A stretch of DNA of 64,000 nucleotides, taken from NCBI GenBank assembly GCA_002778195.1, contig PCDI01000008.1, positions 395,639 through 459,638 of the forward strand, read 5' to 3'. Each line of letters opens with the position of its first letter. Positions within the stretch are counted from its first letter, which is position 1. Source of the DNA: Raffaelea ambrosiae. Its lineage: Eukaryota; Ascomycota; Sordariomycetes; Ophiostomatales; Ophiostomataceae. A program made the translations under genes and the position numbers. Below the pieces are notes generated by a model, which was given only the letters and a program-made list of their open reading frames with translations, made no database searches and was not told the DNA's origin. Positions 36,601-48,045 of this stretch are shown piece by piece.

Positions 36601-38924
36601 GCCTCGTACTCGTGCTCCAGACTCTGGTCCATGTCTTGCTCTTTGCCCTTCACGGTGACTGAGCGGATGGTGGCATTCGGCGACGGCTCGTAGTCGGGCG
36701 AGAATCCCCGCCCAGAGCGCCCAGCCGTGTCGTCCAAGCGCTCCCGTTCCTTCCTGTTGATGGTATGAGGCACAGCGGTGGTGGGGTCGTCGTCTTCGTA
36801 GTCGTCTGCTGCAACAATAGTCGTACCACCGTGGTGGTGAGCCAGGCTGTCAGGATTCAGGCTGCTCGGTCCATTTGGGAAAGCCGGGCTACCCTTGAGG
36901 TAGGGGTTCATAGCCTTGCGCAGGCTGGTAACAGGGCTGTCGATTGGCCGGTCCATGAAATCGCGGGCGCCTGGGACGCGTATTGGTGGCACGGGTGGCA
37001 GAGGCGCGGCCTGTGGTGCAGTGGGCTGGGAGAGCTGCTGTGGAACCGGCGGCTGGGTGATCTGCGGTAGGACAGCGCTGGGCAGTGGCGGGTACGACTC
37101 CATTTCCGAAACACTCTTCTTCCTTCTCCGGAAAAAGCCAGACGGCTTCTTCTGGACAGCGTTGTGTGTGTTGTCGCGCGACGGAGGCGTGCTGTGCGAT
37201 TTTGCCGTGTCGGGCGGGTTGCCCGAGACATACGGGGAGCTGCTCGAGAGCGTTGGCGCCGCAGCCGCAGCCGCAGCAGAGCCGGGCTCGTTGCCTGACA
37301 CAGTGTCTCGCAACGAGCCGAACATCCTGCGGAAGAAGCCCGGACGTTCTTTTGGGTGTTGGGCATGTTGTTGCGGGCCAGGAGCCGGGACGGCTTCCTT
37401 GGATTTCTCGTATCCGATGTGCGGTGCGGGTGCCGAATCGAGGTCGAAGGCGGGCAGAACGGGTGCCGATGGCAGGGGAGGAGGAGGGGTGTTGTTGTAT
37501 TTCGCTTGGGCTTGGCGGCCGACGGTGGCGCTCCGGCTGGACCGTATGCTGCGTCGTTCGGGGGACCGGCTGGACGGGCGCGTGTTGTGCACGGGCTCAA
37601 GGATCGGGGCCGCCTTGAAAGAGGGTATGGAGGGCATGGAGGGCACGGAGGTGAGTTTCCGCGGGCCGGCAGGAATGGTCGGAGTGGGTGCCGAGTCATC
37701 GTAGCCGGCGTCGCTGAAAAACGAGTTGGAGAGCTCGAGACGCCACGGCTGGCCGCCGCCATTGGCAGTGGAAGGAGGAGGAAGGCCCGAAGAAGTACCA
37801 GGCGCTGTTGTAGACGGGTGGGGGCCCATGTTCGCCGAGGACGCGGCCAGAACACCGCCACTGGGCATGGCCATGCTGGACAAGGCGGCAGAGGTCAACG
37901 GCGCGGATGCACCGCTGGTGGCCATTGGCCCGCCCATTGGACGCTGGCCCATGTCGAAGCTGGACGACCGGGCGCCGATGCCGTGCACCCAGCGCTGACT
38001 GCCCAGGACCTGTGCGTAGCCGGCGGTGTCGATGCTGTTGGTGCTGCTGCTCTTGCTGCCCTTGGCGCCGCGCGAGTGGACCATCCGCGGCGTGGCCGGC
38101 TGGCTGCCGCTCTCGCGCATGCTGTTGATGCGGCCCAGCCCCGGCTGGAAGCCCGAGCTGCTGTTGCTGCGGCGGCCGCGGGAGGCAGCGCCGCCGGACA
38201 CGCGGCTGGCGTCGTCGGCGCCGTCGTAGTCGGAGCTGTAGGAGTAGCCGTGGCGGACGGTGCTGCTGGTGCTGCCGCCGCCGCGTGAGGAGGATGCATG
38301 CGCGCCGGCCAGGCGGGCGATGTCGTCAGTGGCCGTGGTCGTGGAGAGTGAGTAGAGGCGTGGGTCGTCAAAGGAAGGAGCGGTGTGTGAGGCAGTGAGT
38401 GAAGATGAGGGAGGAGCAAAGGCGTCGTCGGGGCCCATCTGGCCCATGGAGAACTGGTCGAGCGACAGCAGCATATTGGACACGAGCGAGTCGCGGACGT
38501 GGCGCGACGGTAACGACAGATCGTGCGAGTCCCGCTGGCCCGGCATCGGGGGCAGCTCGGCCATTGGCTGGCTGTTCTCCTTATTGGCAGAAGACTCGAC
38601 GGGGGTGTACATCTCGAGGAACGTCTCGACCTCTGTGGGCGCTGCTGCATGTGACGAGACCGCTGTTTTAGGCGCCTGGCCTCCTCGTATTCCGAGGGAC
38701 GCTGCTGGGCCGGCGGCTGCGGCTGCGTTCGTGCTGCGCGTTGTCATGGTGGCCGTCCTGTAGTTGCGGCTGCTGCCCCTGGCACCAGGAACAGGACGTT
38801 CGCGGAACGGCGACGACAGCGGGCGATGGGAGGCTGTAGTCTGCGGTTTGGTCCGCGACGTGTTGACAACGAGGTCCGGCCGCCGCCTCTGGGAACGGCG
38901 CGAGGTCTGTTGGTCGGCGTGCAT
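33626..38924 (-). CDS. Sec7 and PH domain Arf guanine-nucleotide exchange factor (Syt1-like)
   Basis: The family activates Arf GTPases in Golgi and endosomal vesicle traffic. Two exons, 38924-35807 and 35706-33626, join in phase 1 (GFKSL then DIVHTICYS) to give 1732 residues. The first 900 residues are Ser/Pro/Ala-rich and probably disordered. The Sec7 domain spans about 925-1085: the glutamic-finger segment is RAETQQVDRIL, and MLLNTDLH forms the second signature, so the 100-bp intron falls inside the catalytic domain. A PH domain follows (about 1350-1510, from WVKEGIVTHKHHLDG to KEFVTTANYWSARL), with a short coiled C-terminus. The first ATG in the open frame is 38924 (MHADQQTS). The frame stays open upstream to a CAGCAG acceptor-like site near 38959, so a short 5' coding exon may add residues. 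Confidence 0.9.
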
Positions 38925-41900
38925 CTCCTCGAGCGAGAAAAGAGGAGACCCCAACACTGCTGTCGAGCGAAAAAAAAAAATGATAGATCGGCCCAGCCAG
39001 AGCCACTCCTCACGCTAGAACCGTCCGAATGTGTCGTTGGTTTAATGAGTGGCTGCGCCTAAAAATAAGGGCCTGGGGTTGGTTTCTTTGTTGTCAACAT
39101 TGAGAGGCGCCATGCAACATTGGGCTCCTTCGGGCGCGAGACCGTTGGCAGGTGGTGCTGGCTGCGCTGCAACTCGCGGGAGGTGTTGCGTTGGGTGAGG
39201 AGAGAATGACGAGTGCGAGTGCGAGTGCGGGTGCCAGAGTGAGAACGTACTATCTATGTACGGAGTAAGGATGGGAGAATGCGAGACAGCAGAGGACCAA
39301 CAATGAGAAAACACACACACACGAAAAAAAAAACCGAGACAACGCCAAAACACACGCACCGCGAAATTGTCAATATCCGCAAAATATGAAAAGCAAATAT
39401 GAAAAAAAAGCAACCACCAAAAAGGCTATCGCAGCATGCCAGATGTCCCACGCAACGAACAGCCCGTCTCAGTCCTGCCCTGGCCTTGCCTTGTCGCTTG
39501 CTCGCAGGCTCGCCCCTGTCCCGTTTGCAGTCCTTCTGCAAGCTGCCCTCTCTCTGGCCCGGGGTGTCGTTCGTCCTCTTGCCGGTGGGTTCGTGCTGGG
39601 CCTGCCCCTTTGCTAGGCTTAACAAGGCCCGACGCTAGACAGCTTCGGCCAAGGGGTGGGGGAGTATTGAATGCAGGGGGAGAGTTAGTGGGTGGGTGGC
39701 CTTGGACGAATGGGAGCCGCGAGCGCCAGCGGGATGAAACGTGAGCAGGCCGTTTGCTGGGGAGGCGATAACTAAAGGGCAGCAAAGCCAGGAGCCAGAA
39801 GCCAGTCAGTAGCCTGTCCGGGCTCGGGACTTTTGTCGACGGGGGGGTCGCTCCTAAAGAAAGGATGATGCTGAAAGAAGCACGTTGATGGCCAGGATGT
39901 GTGTCGATGGCCAGAGAGCCGAAGCGAAGAGATGGGGAAGCCGTTAGCACGCCCTGGGGGGAGGGGGGGGGGGGGCCGGTCTCTGGCAGCAAGTCCCTGG
40001 CGGGCGGAGAGCTGGATGCGGAACTGAGAAATGCTCGACCCCGTTGTGTCAAATCTGCATGGAGGCAAAGGGAAACAAAAGAGGGTGGATCGCCAAAGAC
40101 GAGACACGTGCGTTCCTCTGCCCAACACGTTTCCTGTAGGGTCGCAGTTTGTGCTCGTCTCCAGAAAGTGTATCACACCCCTGGGTAAGAAATGAGGGCA
40201 AAAGTTGATGCAGGGCGACGATGGAAGGAAGGGCAGTGTAGCAGACTAGTGGTTGAACTACTATGTACGTTGTGTGGATGGTTGAGGGATCGTGGGATGG
40301 ATGCATTCTGGCAATCTGGGCAATCTGGGCAGGTTTGCACCTCTGAACGCGCTTGCTGCCTGCTGCTTGTCGGGACCGCGACGGTCGTGCCTGCCCATTT
40401 TGTGGGCTTTGCATTGCAGCAACCATTGCGGAAGGCGCGATGGACGTCACAGCCAATGCTCGCTCCATTTCTCCTTATCGCAGCATGCATTCCCCTGAGA
40501 TAGATCTCCGCTTGCATGCTACATAGAATGGTTGCAAACCCTCTTCTCGTGTCGGCCTCTCTGCCAAAACGGCCTCATTTTGGTACGCTATGAGCGCTGA
40601 TGTTTCATGCCCCCAAACATGCCCGCTAGAGGCGGTGAACACCCGCCCGAATTTTGCGTACGGCTCCAAATCTTGATCTGCATATTCTACCCTTTGTTCC
40701 CCTCTAACAAAACCAATGTCTCCCTTTGCACGTCTTGGCCATGGCCGCAAGTCCCTGCCCCCTTGCGTTGGAGGCACTTGCCGAATGGCCACGCGGGTGG
40801 CGCCTGCCTGTTTAGGTCTCACCCGAGAGCTGTGCTTTATTTAGCAGTGCTTCAAACTCGGAAGGAAAGAAGAAAACTGTCTTCTGTCATCCCTTCCAAC
40901 AGATAAAGTGCACGCATTTCGCCTCATCCAGCAGCACATGGAACAGGCGGCTAGCAAGGACTCGCAAAGCGCGTCGTTGTTGAATTGCTGGCGTCCCGAG
41001 GGCTGTTCGTTTCGGTTGCAGCAGTGCATCCGGCGTCACCCTGATCCCCTCAATACGGGGGAGGGCAACACAAAGCAGAAGACTGCCTGCGCACTGACAC
41101 ACATATGAGATCACGCTGCCATCCCTTTTACTAAAGTATAGTATGTTTCGTTTTGCTCTTTCCTTCCCGCGAGGGACGAGTGCAAGCCAATTTCCTGGTC
41201 GGGAAAGGTCCAGATGAAACATTCCAGACCAAAGAAAATGTGGCGGGCGCTCCCTGCGCGTGCACTCCAATTCCTGGGCAGCCGCGTACGGCATCGCGTA
41301 ACGCGAATGCGAGCAAGCAGCCTCGAACAAAATCGAATTGTGTTAGAGTGTCGCAGGCAGGCTGGTGCTCTGTGGAGGTACAGAATGTCTTTGGGTAGTT
41401 ACTATGCGTAGTCTTGCCAGGCTCGAGATCACGGGTCGAGGCAAAAGAACAAGGTTCGCTGCCAGGTTGAGCATTTCTAGGAGACACAACAGACCCATCA
41501 TTTGCCCTGATTCACATGTCGTGCCTCATAGCACAGACGCCTCTCGTTGTACAGCATGGTCTAGCTCTGCATTGGCACAAGCTGGTCTAACTGGTCACAC
41601 GGGGAGGAAGCTTGAGCAATTTGCACATCTCACATGAGAAAACAGTAAGAGCAACGTATTGAAAACCCGCTCTCGCTTAGACACGGCTTGCAAAACCAAA
41701 CGGAGAGATAGCGGATGATGAGAAAAGGCCCATATCCTACAATATCTTGAAAGTGCAGGAGTCGTGTGTCCTGGTCAAAGGCACTCCTCCAATGCTGTTC
41801 AAGCTGTCCTTATAACAGTTGCCTGGATACCACAAGCCCAATCGTCCAGCTCGTAGACTTCACTCTACGCCAGTCACCTGTGCTAGCAATCCAGCAGCCT

Positions 41901-42197
41901 CGTCACTCGGTCTTGGCCTCACCAACTATTTATTGCATCGCATCGTCTTGGCCAAACATGGTGGACTCCCGGTGTAAGAGGGCTCTAGCCCTGCGATATC
42001 ATTGGGCCGTGTTAGTCGGACTCGGAGAGAACAGTCATCGTCCGGCTGACTGACCTCCATCTCTGACATAGTATTTAAGCGATCTTGCTCTTTTGTTTCG
42101 GTTCTTTGCCTTGTTGCATTCTGGGATTGTATGATTGTTTCGTATGGTATTTCGCTTTAATCTTTTATTCTACCCCTTGGTTCCTCATTTGTACACG
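38925..42197. other. 3.3-kb non-coding region between the Sec7 and SDR genes
   Basis: The two genes are divergent, so both promoters lie here. I find no family-like reading frame. Notable content: G-rich run 39961-39976, CACGTG at 40105-40110, TACATAGTAG on the minus strand at 40258-40267, and a TATA-like TATTTAA (42072-42078) 120 bp before the SDR start. Confidence 0.55.
42072..42078 (+). promoter_or_regulatory. TATA-like element of the SDR gene
   Basis: TATTTAA lies 120 bp upstream of the SDR start codon and is followed by a pyrimidine-rich leader, a reasonable core promoter arrangement. Confidence 0.4.
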
Positions 42198-43229
42198 ATG
42201 ACCGCCACGACATATTTGATTACGGGCGCCAACAAAGGCAAGCACTTTTATCTCTGGCCACTGTTTACTTACCCCTTGAATCCTCTTTCAATTATTTCCC
42301 CTCGCTCTCCTCCAAAAACACAGTGTGTCTTCCCAGACTAACACCATTACAGGCATTGGCCGTGGTATCGTTGAGCAGCTTCTGCAGCGGCCCAACACCA
42401 CCGTCATCGCGGGCGTCCGTCGCCCCTCAGATCCTACTGGCGTTTCCCTCCTCGACCTTCCTGTCCATGAGTCGGGCACCACTCGGCTCTTTGTGAGACA
42501 GCTTGTCGAGGACACCGACTTTGATCGGCTACATTCCACGCTGCCGGACGGCGATGGCTTGACACCGGGCCACAACAACCCCAAATCCCAAGACGAGCCT
42601 CTCCGCCACCTCGATGTCGTCATAGCCAATGCTGGCGATTCGAAAAGCCTTGACAAGAACATTTTGCAGACAACGCCAGAGGACGTGGTCTATGATTGCA
42701 CAGTAAATGCGGCTGGCCCGCTGCGGCTTTTTCGCTCCTGCTGGCCGCTGATGGAGGAAAAGGCCAAGACGGCAACAGAGGCTGCTGCTGCTTCTGCTGA
42801 TGATGATGATTCTGCGACAGCAAGCCCGGCGTTTCCCAAGTTTATTCTGATCAGCAGCACCATGGGCAGCATTGGCGTGCTGGACGAGGAGAGCATGCCA
42901 GTGGGAATTGCCTACGGCATGAGCAAAGCAGCAGCCAACTGGTTTGGCAAGAAAGTTAGCGTCCAGTACAAAGCCCAAGGCCTGGTCGTAGGCCTTTTAC
43001 ATCCGGGGTAAGGCTATCATCGCTTCGATCACAGATACGCTTTGTCTGACAATTCTCTAGATGGGTCCAAACACACATGGGCCAGGCATTGGCCGATGTT
43101 TTCAACATGAAAGAACCTCCCACCGCGGTGGAGGAGAGCGCTCGTGGGTGTCTTGAGCAGATTGACAACTGGACCATGGAGAAGACGGGTACATACATCA
43201 CTTACAAAGGCGAGTCTTTGCCTTGGTAA
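42198..43229 (+). CDS. Short-chain dehydrogenase/reductase
   Basis: A classical SDR using NAD(P)H to interconvert a carbonyl and an alcohol. Three exons, 42198-42237, 42353-43007 and 43061-43229, give 287 residues. The cofactor loop TGANKGIG (9-16) is only complete after splicing. Other landmarks are VIANAG, the catalytic Ser in ILISSTMG, and YGMSK as the YxxxK pair. A Ser/Ala/Asp-rich loop (about 155-170, ASADDDDSATAS) is a low-complexity insertion. The first intron begins GCAAGC rather than GT and ends ATTACAG; its phase and the invariant glycines leave little choice. The arrangement resembles fungal ketoreductases of the norsolorinic-acid-reductase type, but the substrate is unknown. A possible partner is the NmrA-like gene 0.9 kb downstream on the same strand. 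Confidence 0.92.
42238..42352 (+). other. GC-AG intron in the SDR gene
   Basis: The donor reads AACAAAG|GCAAGC, matching the GC-donor consensus AG|GCAAGT at most positions. The acceptor is CTAACACCATTACAG. The splice joins AAA-G with GC-ATT to give NKGIG, the expected cofactor motif. No GT donor nearby restores it. Confidence 0.85.
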
Positions 43230-44141
43230 TGAAAACATTCGGTTTCCGCTTTCGGGTTTGGTCGCAGTATGACTCGGGGAGGAGCCAGCTCCAGTCGCCA
43301 TAGATCTTCAATTGCAGCACATTCCATTCGTTTCACCCCCATTATTTGTGAGCATTCGCCAGTATACGGTGTCAATCGCATGGCCCGATACGCAGAATAA
43401 GGCATCGCAAGGGCTGATTCAGCCACATGCAATGGAAGATACCATTTGCCTGCTTGATCTTCGGATTGATTGTGCTCCTCGTTGGGATCCAAAGAGTGCC
43501 CACAAAGGAATTATACGAAGGGGAGACTTAGAAATCTGCCCATAACTATATTGGCCATTGTTCAACGCGGGGGACTTGGTGGCTAGGCTGGACCTCTCTC
43601 GGAGACATTTTTTCTGGGATGTAAGCTAGAGTCGGCTCAACTTTTAAGCACCAAAGAATGAGAAACATCACGAAAATTCCACTCCTCAACAACCATGTGC
43701 CCCGGGAGAAACGGGATCTTCTGATCGCCGACCCTGGCTCTTCACTTCGAGGGGATGGCGTCAGCAAAAGGTCAGGCCATCTCCATCGGCAACTGAAGCA
43801 CCCCGTTCCCCTTGGCCTTCGGGGATGCGGGTTTCTCAGGCAAGGCGGCCTCATTAGTTCGTTGTTTGGTCCAACAATGCCTGCAGTTTCTGTGGGAAAG
43901 AAATGCTTTTTTTGTCTCCGGGGAACTATTAGTCATCGGTCGAATACGCTTCCGGCATCATGGGTACTTAAATATGAAGAGTCCGCGTGTTTCAATGAGG
44001 AGGCGGCTGCGAAGAACTGTACTCACAATCGAGTATTGAAACTTGGGCGAAAGACAAAAGACAAAAAAAACAAAGAAACACGACCGATTACTGCAAAGAG
44101 TGCAAGACGAGAGAAAAAAAAACCCCCAAAAAAATACCACA
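43230..44141. other. Intergenic region SDR to NmrA-like
   Basis: This is the 3' end of the SDR gene and the promoter of the NmrA-like gene. A TTAAATAT element lies near 43968, about 170 bp before the downstream start, and the last 100 bases are A-rich. I see no gene. Confidence 0.55.
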
Positions 44142-45352
44142 ATGGGCAAAGTAGCAATTGCAGGGGGGTCGTCAAGTGGGTAACGGAAACAGCAGTTATG
44201 TTCTGATGGCCGTGACCTCTCCAAGACTGACACAAAGATTCATAGACTTGGCGCGTGAGATCATCGACAAGATTCTTGACAGGGGCACTTACGAGGTGAC
44301 AATCCTGAGCCGTGGGGTGAGCAGCTCACTACCCGATGTCTGGAATTGTGCCACAAAAACTATCAATTCTTTGCATAACCAGAGCTTCTTCTGACCAAAA
44401 AAAAAAAAAAAAAAGCCCACAACTGAGAGCCTTCCCAAGGGTCTTTGCTGGAAGGTGGTCGACTACGGGGACAAGGCTGCTCTAGTCGAGGTCCTCAAAG
44501 AATTCGATACCGTGCTCTCCTTTGCCCTTGCGCATACAGATGTTGACGTCTGCATTGCCAACCAAAAGACGCTCATCGATGCCTGCATCGAGGCAGGTGT
44601 CAAGCGCTTCGCGCCGTCCGAGTGGGCCACGTACGTTTGTGGCCTTTGTGTTTGTGCCTGTGGAGGAAATGGCGTTGTCCTGGCCTGCTAATCAACAACC
44701 CATGTGCAGGCGGAGTGGCAACTCGGTGGACTTTTACAAGCCCAAAGACGCTGTCCGGGAGTACCTCGAGCAGATCAACACGCCCACGCCCGTCATCGAG
44801 TACTGCCTCTTCCAGCCGGGCCAGCTGACCAACTACTTGGCCGTGCCGTACAAGACGACGCAACACCTCGCCACCAGCCCCGTATCGATCGACTTTGCCA
44901 ACCGCCGAGCCATCACCGTCGACGGCATCGACTATGCCATGGTGCTCACGACAGTCGAAGACATCGGCCGCATGGTGGCCGCCGCGCTCGACTACACGGG
45001 ACGCTGGCCGACCAGAGGCGGCATCGTGGGCACGCGGGTCACGTTCACGCAGCTTGTGGCCCTGGGGGAGAAGCTGCGGGGGGCCCCCTTTGCGGTGGAG
45101 TGCTTCCCGAAGCAGTCGTTTGAGGACGACACGTTCGCGCCGTCGTGGATGCCGCTGGTATCACACCCCCACGTGTCGGTAGATGATCCAGTGTTGTTGC
45201 GGCTGATCTCGCGGGGAATCCTCCGCATGTTCATGCTGGCGTACGTGCGCGGCGACTGGGATGTGAGCGACGAATGGAACCAGCTGCTGCCCGAGGTCAA
45301 GATGGAGTCGGCAGAGGCCTACTTGACCAAGATCTGGACGGGGAAGCCTTGA
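44142..45352 (+). CDS. NmrA-like / isoflavone-reductase-like NAD(P)-binding protein
   Basis: Atypical SDR superfamily; members are NAD(P)H-dependent reductases or cofactor sensors. Four exons, 44142-44179, 44238-44316, 44416-44630 and 44710-45352, give 324 residues. Start MGKVAIAGGSSSG is the first beta strand and glycine loop, followed by YEVTILSR (second strand), VVDYGD, DVCIANQKTLIDACIEAGVKRFAPSEW (the family's strong signature) and DFYKPKDAVREYLE. The C-terminal half carries LTNYLAVPY and VEDIGRMVAAALDY. The third-exon acceptor is preceded by A18 rather than pyrimidines, which is odd, but the junction gives a normal reading (SRG then PTTESLPKG). Both glycine loop and substrate domain look intact. 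A typical member of this family is about 300-330 residues. Confidence 0.88.
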
Positions 45353-46597
45353 AAAAGGAGGGGATAGGAAAACACTGGGGACCTTTTTGCTTGGGTTCTT
45401 ACTAGACTAGTAGCAAAACAGGAACACAAATTATATAGTTACAAGACATGGATAAGACATGAGAAAAGACTTGTGAAAGGCTGCACATTCCACCCCCTTC
45501 CAATGATAATTGGTTCACCTAGGATTCACGACATGAAAACCGTCGGAGCCATGCCAGCTCTTTAGAAAATGCACTGTCTGCCACTCGCCTCTGCTATGCC
45601 GCCCTCGTCCAAAGGTAGCATAAGGACAACCTGACCATCCAGTCATGTACACGCGGATGAAATATCCTCAACAAGGTATCTCTTGCTTTGAGGGCACATT
45701 TTCCAATACTGAGAACCATTGCTCTGGAGTTATGCACCACCTCGAAGAGCTCGAGTAGGGTCCAAGACCAGTAGGTTTTATCACGCCATAATTGGGTTTG
45801 AGGCTTCATACTATGCTAGAAGCTCCGGGCCGAGTGTTGACCAAGACACGTGGGGATACGGCATCAGCTGACATTGGCCCTGGGGGTTTCTCCGACAGGG
45901 TACAGCTGCCCATAGTTGTGTTGCCAAGACTTGGGAATCATGCCAGAAGTTCGAGGGCCTCTTTGGCAGGGTCGGCGATAGTTGCGTAAGGGCGATGCAG
46001 CCGAAGCCAAGTTTACACTTACCAATAAGAGCAAAGGGAAGCAGACCACTCTTCTGTAGTTCGGGCAGTTCCCTTTTTGGTATACTATAGTGGAAACACG
46101 TTATTTTTTTCTTTTATTTTCTTCGGGTTTGTACGAACGAACTAGTGCTTCCTTTCTTGCGACAACAGCAACGTGAGTGGTATTAACTTTTTCCTCCGCA
46201 CACAAAACACGAAAAAAAGCAAGAAAGACGAGGCAACATAAAAAGCACAAAGTATCTACTCCACACACAGAGAGAGGGACACAGGAGGAAAATAAAAGGA
46301 ATAAGAGAGGAAGCAACTCTTCCACTATGCAAGACACATGTAAAGAAGTAATAATAACAGATCAGGGAACGACAACAACGGGCGATAAAAGAACGCCTCG
46401 TGTTGGTCCGCAAAACCAAATCAAAAAAATTAAGACCTAGGCCTGGTGGCAGACCCATTTGAGAAGCAACCACAAGCCGCAACGATAACTGACAGTGCAG
46501 CGCAGTATGGAGCAGAGAGTTCCGACCAGTCGTTGGAGAGCGAGTGGTGCGCGCGTTAAATCGCCATCGACCACAAGAGGCTGACAGTTTGACGAGA

Positions 46598-46624
46598 GCG
46601 AGAGAGAGAGAGAGAGAGAGAGAG
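46598..46624. repeat. (GA)n microsatellite
   Basis: GAGAGCGAGAGAGAGA and following GA dinucleotides downstream of FTR1. Confidence 0.85.
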
Positions 46625-46708
46625 AAAATGGAGGCGAGCACACCAACCCACGCCAGGGAAAAAACCGTACCACAAGAAGAAAGCAAACAAGCAAAAAATC
46701 GACGACTT

Positions 46709-46766
46709 GGCCAAGTCAAGCCAAGTTAGGCCAAGTCAGGCCAAGCCGGGCCAAGTCAAAGCCAAG
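46709..46766. repeat. Degenerate 10-bp tandem repeat beside FTR1
   Basis: About six units of GGCCAAGTCA or close variants (CAAGCCAAGT, GGCCAAGCCG) lie 70-130 bp downstream of the FTR1 stop, probably in its 3' untranslated region. Confidence 0.85.
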
Positions 46767-46838
46767 ACTTAGGACACCCCCAAAGCCAAGGATTATTATG
46801 GACGGCCCGCAGACAAGCTGCATTGAGTGCTTCCCAGC

Positions 46839-47945
46839 TTATTCCTGGATCATGTGGCTGACGTTGACCTGGTTGACGATCTCGTCGGCATCAACGTTGT
46901 GGGCAGCAATTCTCTTGTTGGCCCAGCCCTTCAGACCCGGAACCTTGGAGCAGAAGTTCAGCGTCTGCTTGGCGAACGGCAGCCAGCCAGTGCGCTCCTC
47001 CCACATCAGGAAGGCGATGGCGAGCATGAGACCGAACCAGTACAGGCAGTAGGACAGGATGCTGCCGTAGGTACCGGTGTTCATCCAGCCGAGCAGAGCG
47101 TAGAACACGTCCCAACCGTTGTCGGTCTCCTGGTTGCAGCAGTTGACGTGCCAGACGGTCTTGGTGATGTCGTACGAGCCGGCACCGCTGCCGTTCTCGG
47201 ACACGTCGGAACCGACTCTCTTCTGGTACTGGTAGTACTGCAGGCTGTAGATGGCCTTGGAGAACATGCCGGCAGCAATGAGGTACAGGACGCTGGTGCA
47301 GAAGATCAGGAAGATCTGGATGGACATGACGTTGCCACCGCGGAACAGGAGCCAGCCGATAAGCAGAGCGGCCAGGAAACCGGTGATGACGGGAATGGGG
47401 AAGGCGGTCGCGGGGAGGCCCAGCGACACACCGCCCGTGAAGACGACAGCCTCGACACCTTCGCGCATGGTGGTAATGAAGGGCAGGATGAACATGACGT
47501 TGCGGCGGCCCCAATGTCTGAGCCAGGCCATGGCACCGTCGGACTTGATGTTCTTGGAGGCGACGAACGACTGAGCAATCTTGAGGCGCCACTTGCTCTG
47601 CATCTTGTTGATGCGGAGCAGAGCAAGACCCATGGCGCTGATGATGACCGTGGCGATGATGTAGAAGATGCCTTCCCAGAGATCCTCGGACTGGGCCCAG
47701 ATATCACGGCCGAGACCGTAAAACACGCCAATGAAGGCGCCGCCAATGATCAAACACACGACTGCACCTGCTATAGATCCAAACCATACTTGTTTTACTA
47801 ATCGTTTGTAGATCTTTTGATCTTGGTCGGGTCCGCCGAGCACCTGCTTCAGGAAGGAGAGAAGCACGGAGACGATGATGAAGGCTTCCAGGCATTCACG
47901 GAAGATGATGAAGAACACCTGGACGGCGAAGACGTTCTTGCCCAT
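46839..47945 (-). CDS. FTR1: High-affinity iron permease Ftr1
   Basis: This is the plasma-membrane permease that takes Fe(III) handed over by the Fet3 ferroxidase. It is intronless in the coding region, 368 residues, typical for the family. Seven hydrophobic segments are visible. Both RExxE-type iron-binding motifs are present: RECLE (16-20) in the first membrane helix and REGVE (161-165) in the fourth. The start at 47945 gives MGKNVFAVQVFF, the usual Ftr1 N-terminus directly before the first helix. The lumenal/extracellular loop between the sixth and seventh helices (WHVNCCNQETDNGWDVF) is conserved-looking. The gene is divergent from FET3 with 8.4 kb between start codons, and a leader intron seems to lie upstream. 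Iron repression through GATA sites is the expected control. Confidence 0.97.
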   Translation of the reverse strand: MGKNVFAVQVFFIIFRECLEAFIIVSVLLSFLKQVLGGPDQDQKIYKRLVKQVWFGSIAGAVVCLIIGGAFIGVFYGLGRDIWAQSEDLWEGIFYIIATVIISAMGLALLRINKMQSKWRLKIAQSFVASKNIKSDGAMAWLRHWGRRNVMFILPFITTMREGVEAVVFTGGVSLGLPATAFPIPVITGFLAALLIGWLLFRGGNVMSIQIFLIFCTSVLYLIAAGMFSKAIYSLQYYQYQKRVGSDVSENGSGAGSYDITKTVWHVNCCNQETDNGWDVFYALLGWMNTGTYGSILSYCLYWFGLMLAIAFLMWEERTGWLPFAKQTLNFCSKVPGLKGWANKRIAAHNVDADEIVNQVNVSHMIQE

Positions 47946-48045
47946 TGTGGCTGTCGGGGTGTGCGGCGTAATCACGCAGCACAAGAGGTTTGGACCTTTG
48001 TTGGGTGGTGATGATGTTTCTCGCGACGGAGATGGATGGCGGCTT

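Larger units (their letters stand above)
45353..46838. other. Convergent 3' region of the NmrA-like gene and FTR1
   Basis: Two genes end toward each other across 1.5 kb. The region is AT-richer than its neighbours and shows no coding sequence I can support. It contains (GA)n at 46598-46624 and a degenerate 10-bp repeat just beyond the FTR1 stop. Confidence 0.55.

Noticed and set aside
42135..42341. Reading straight through the first SDR exon
   Set aside because: It gives GANKGKHFYLW and loses the cofactor loop; splicing with the GC donor restores it.
28664..45352. Secondary-metabolite gene cluster spanning the P450, SDR and NmrA-like genes
   Set aside because: No polyketide, peptide or terpene synthase is present and housekeeping genes intervene.
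46827..47801. 324-codon plus-strand frame
   Set aside because: It is antisense to FTR1; the sense frame has clear RExxE motifs.
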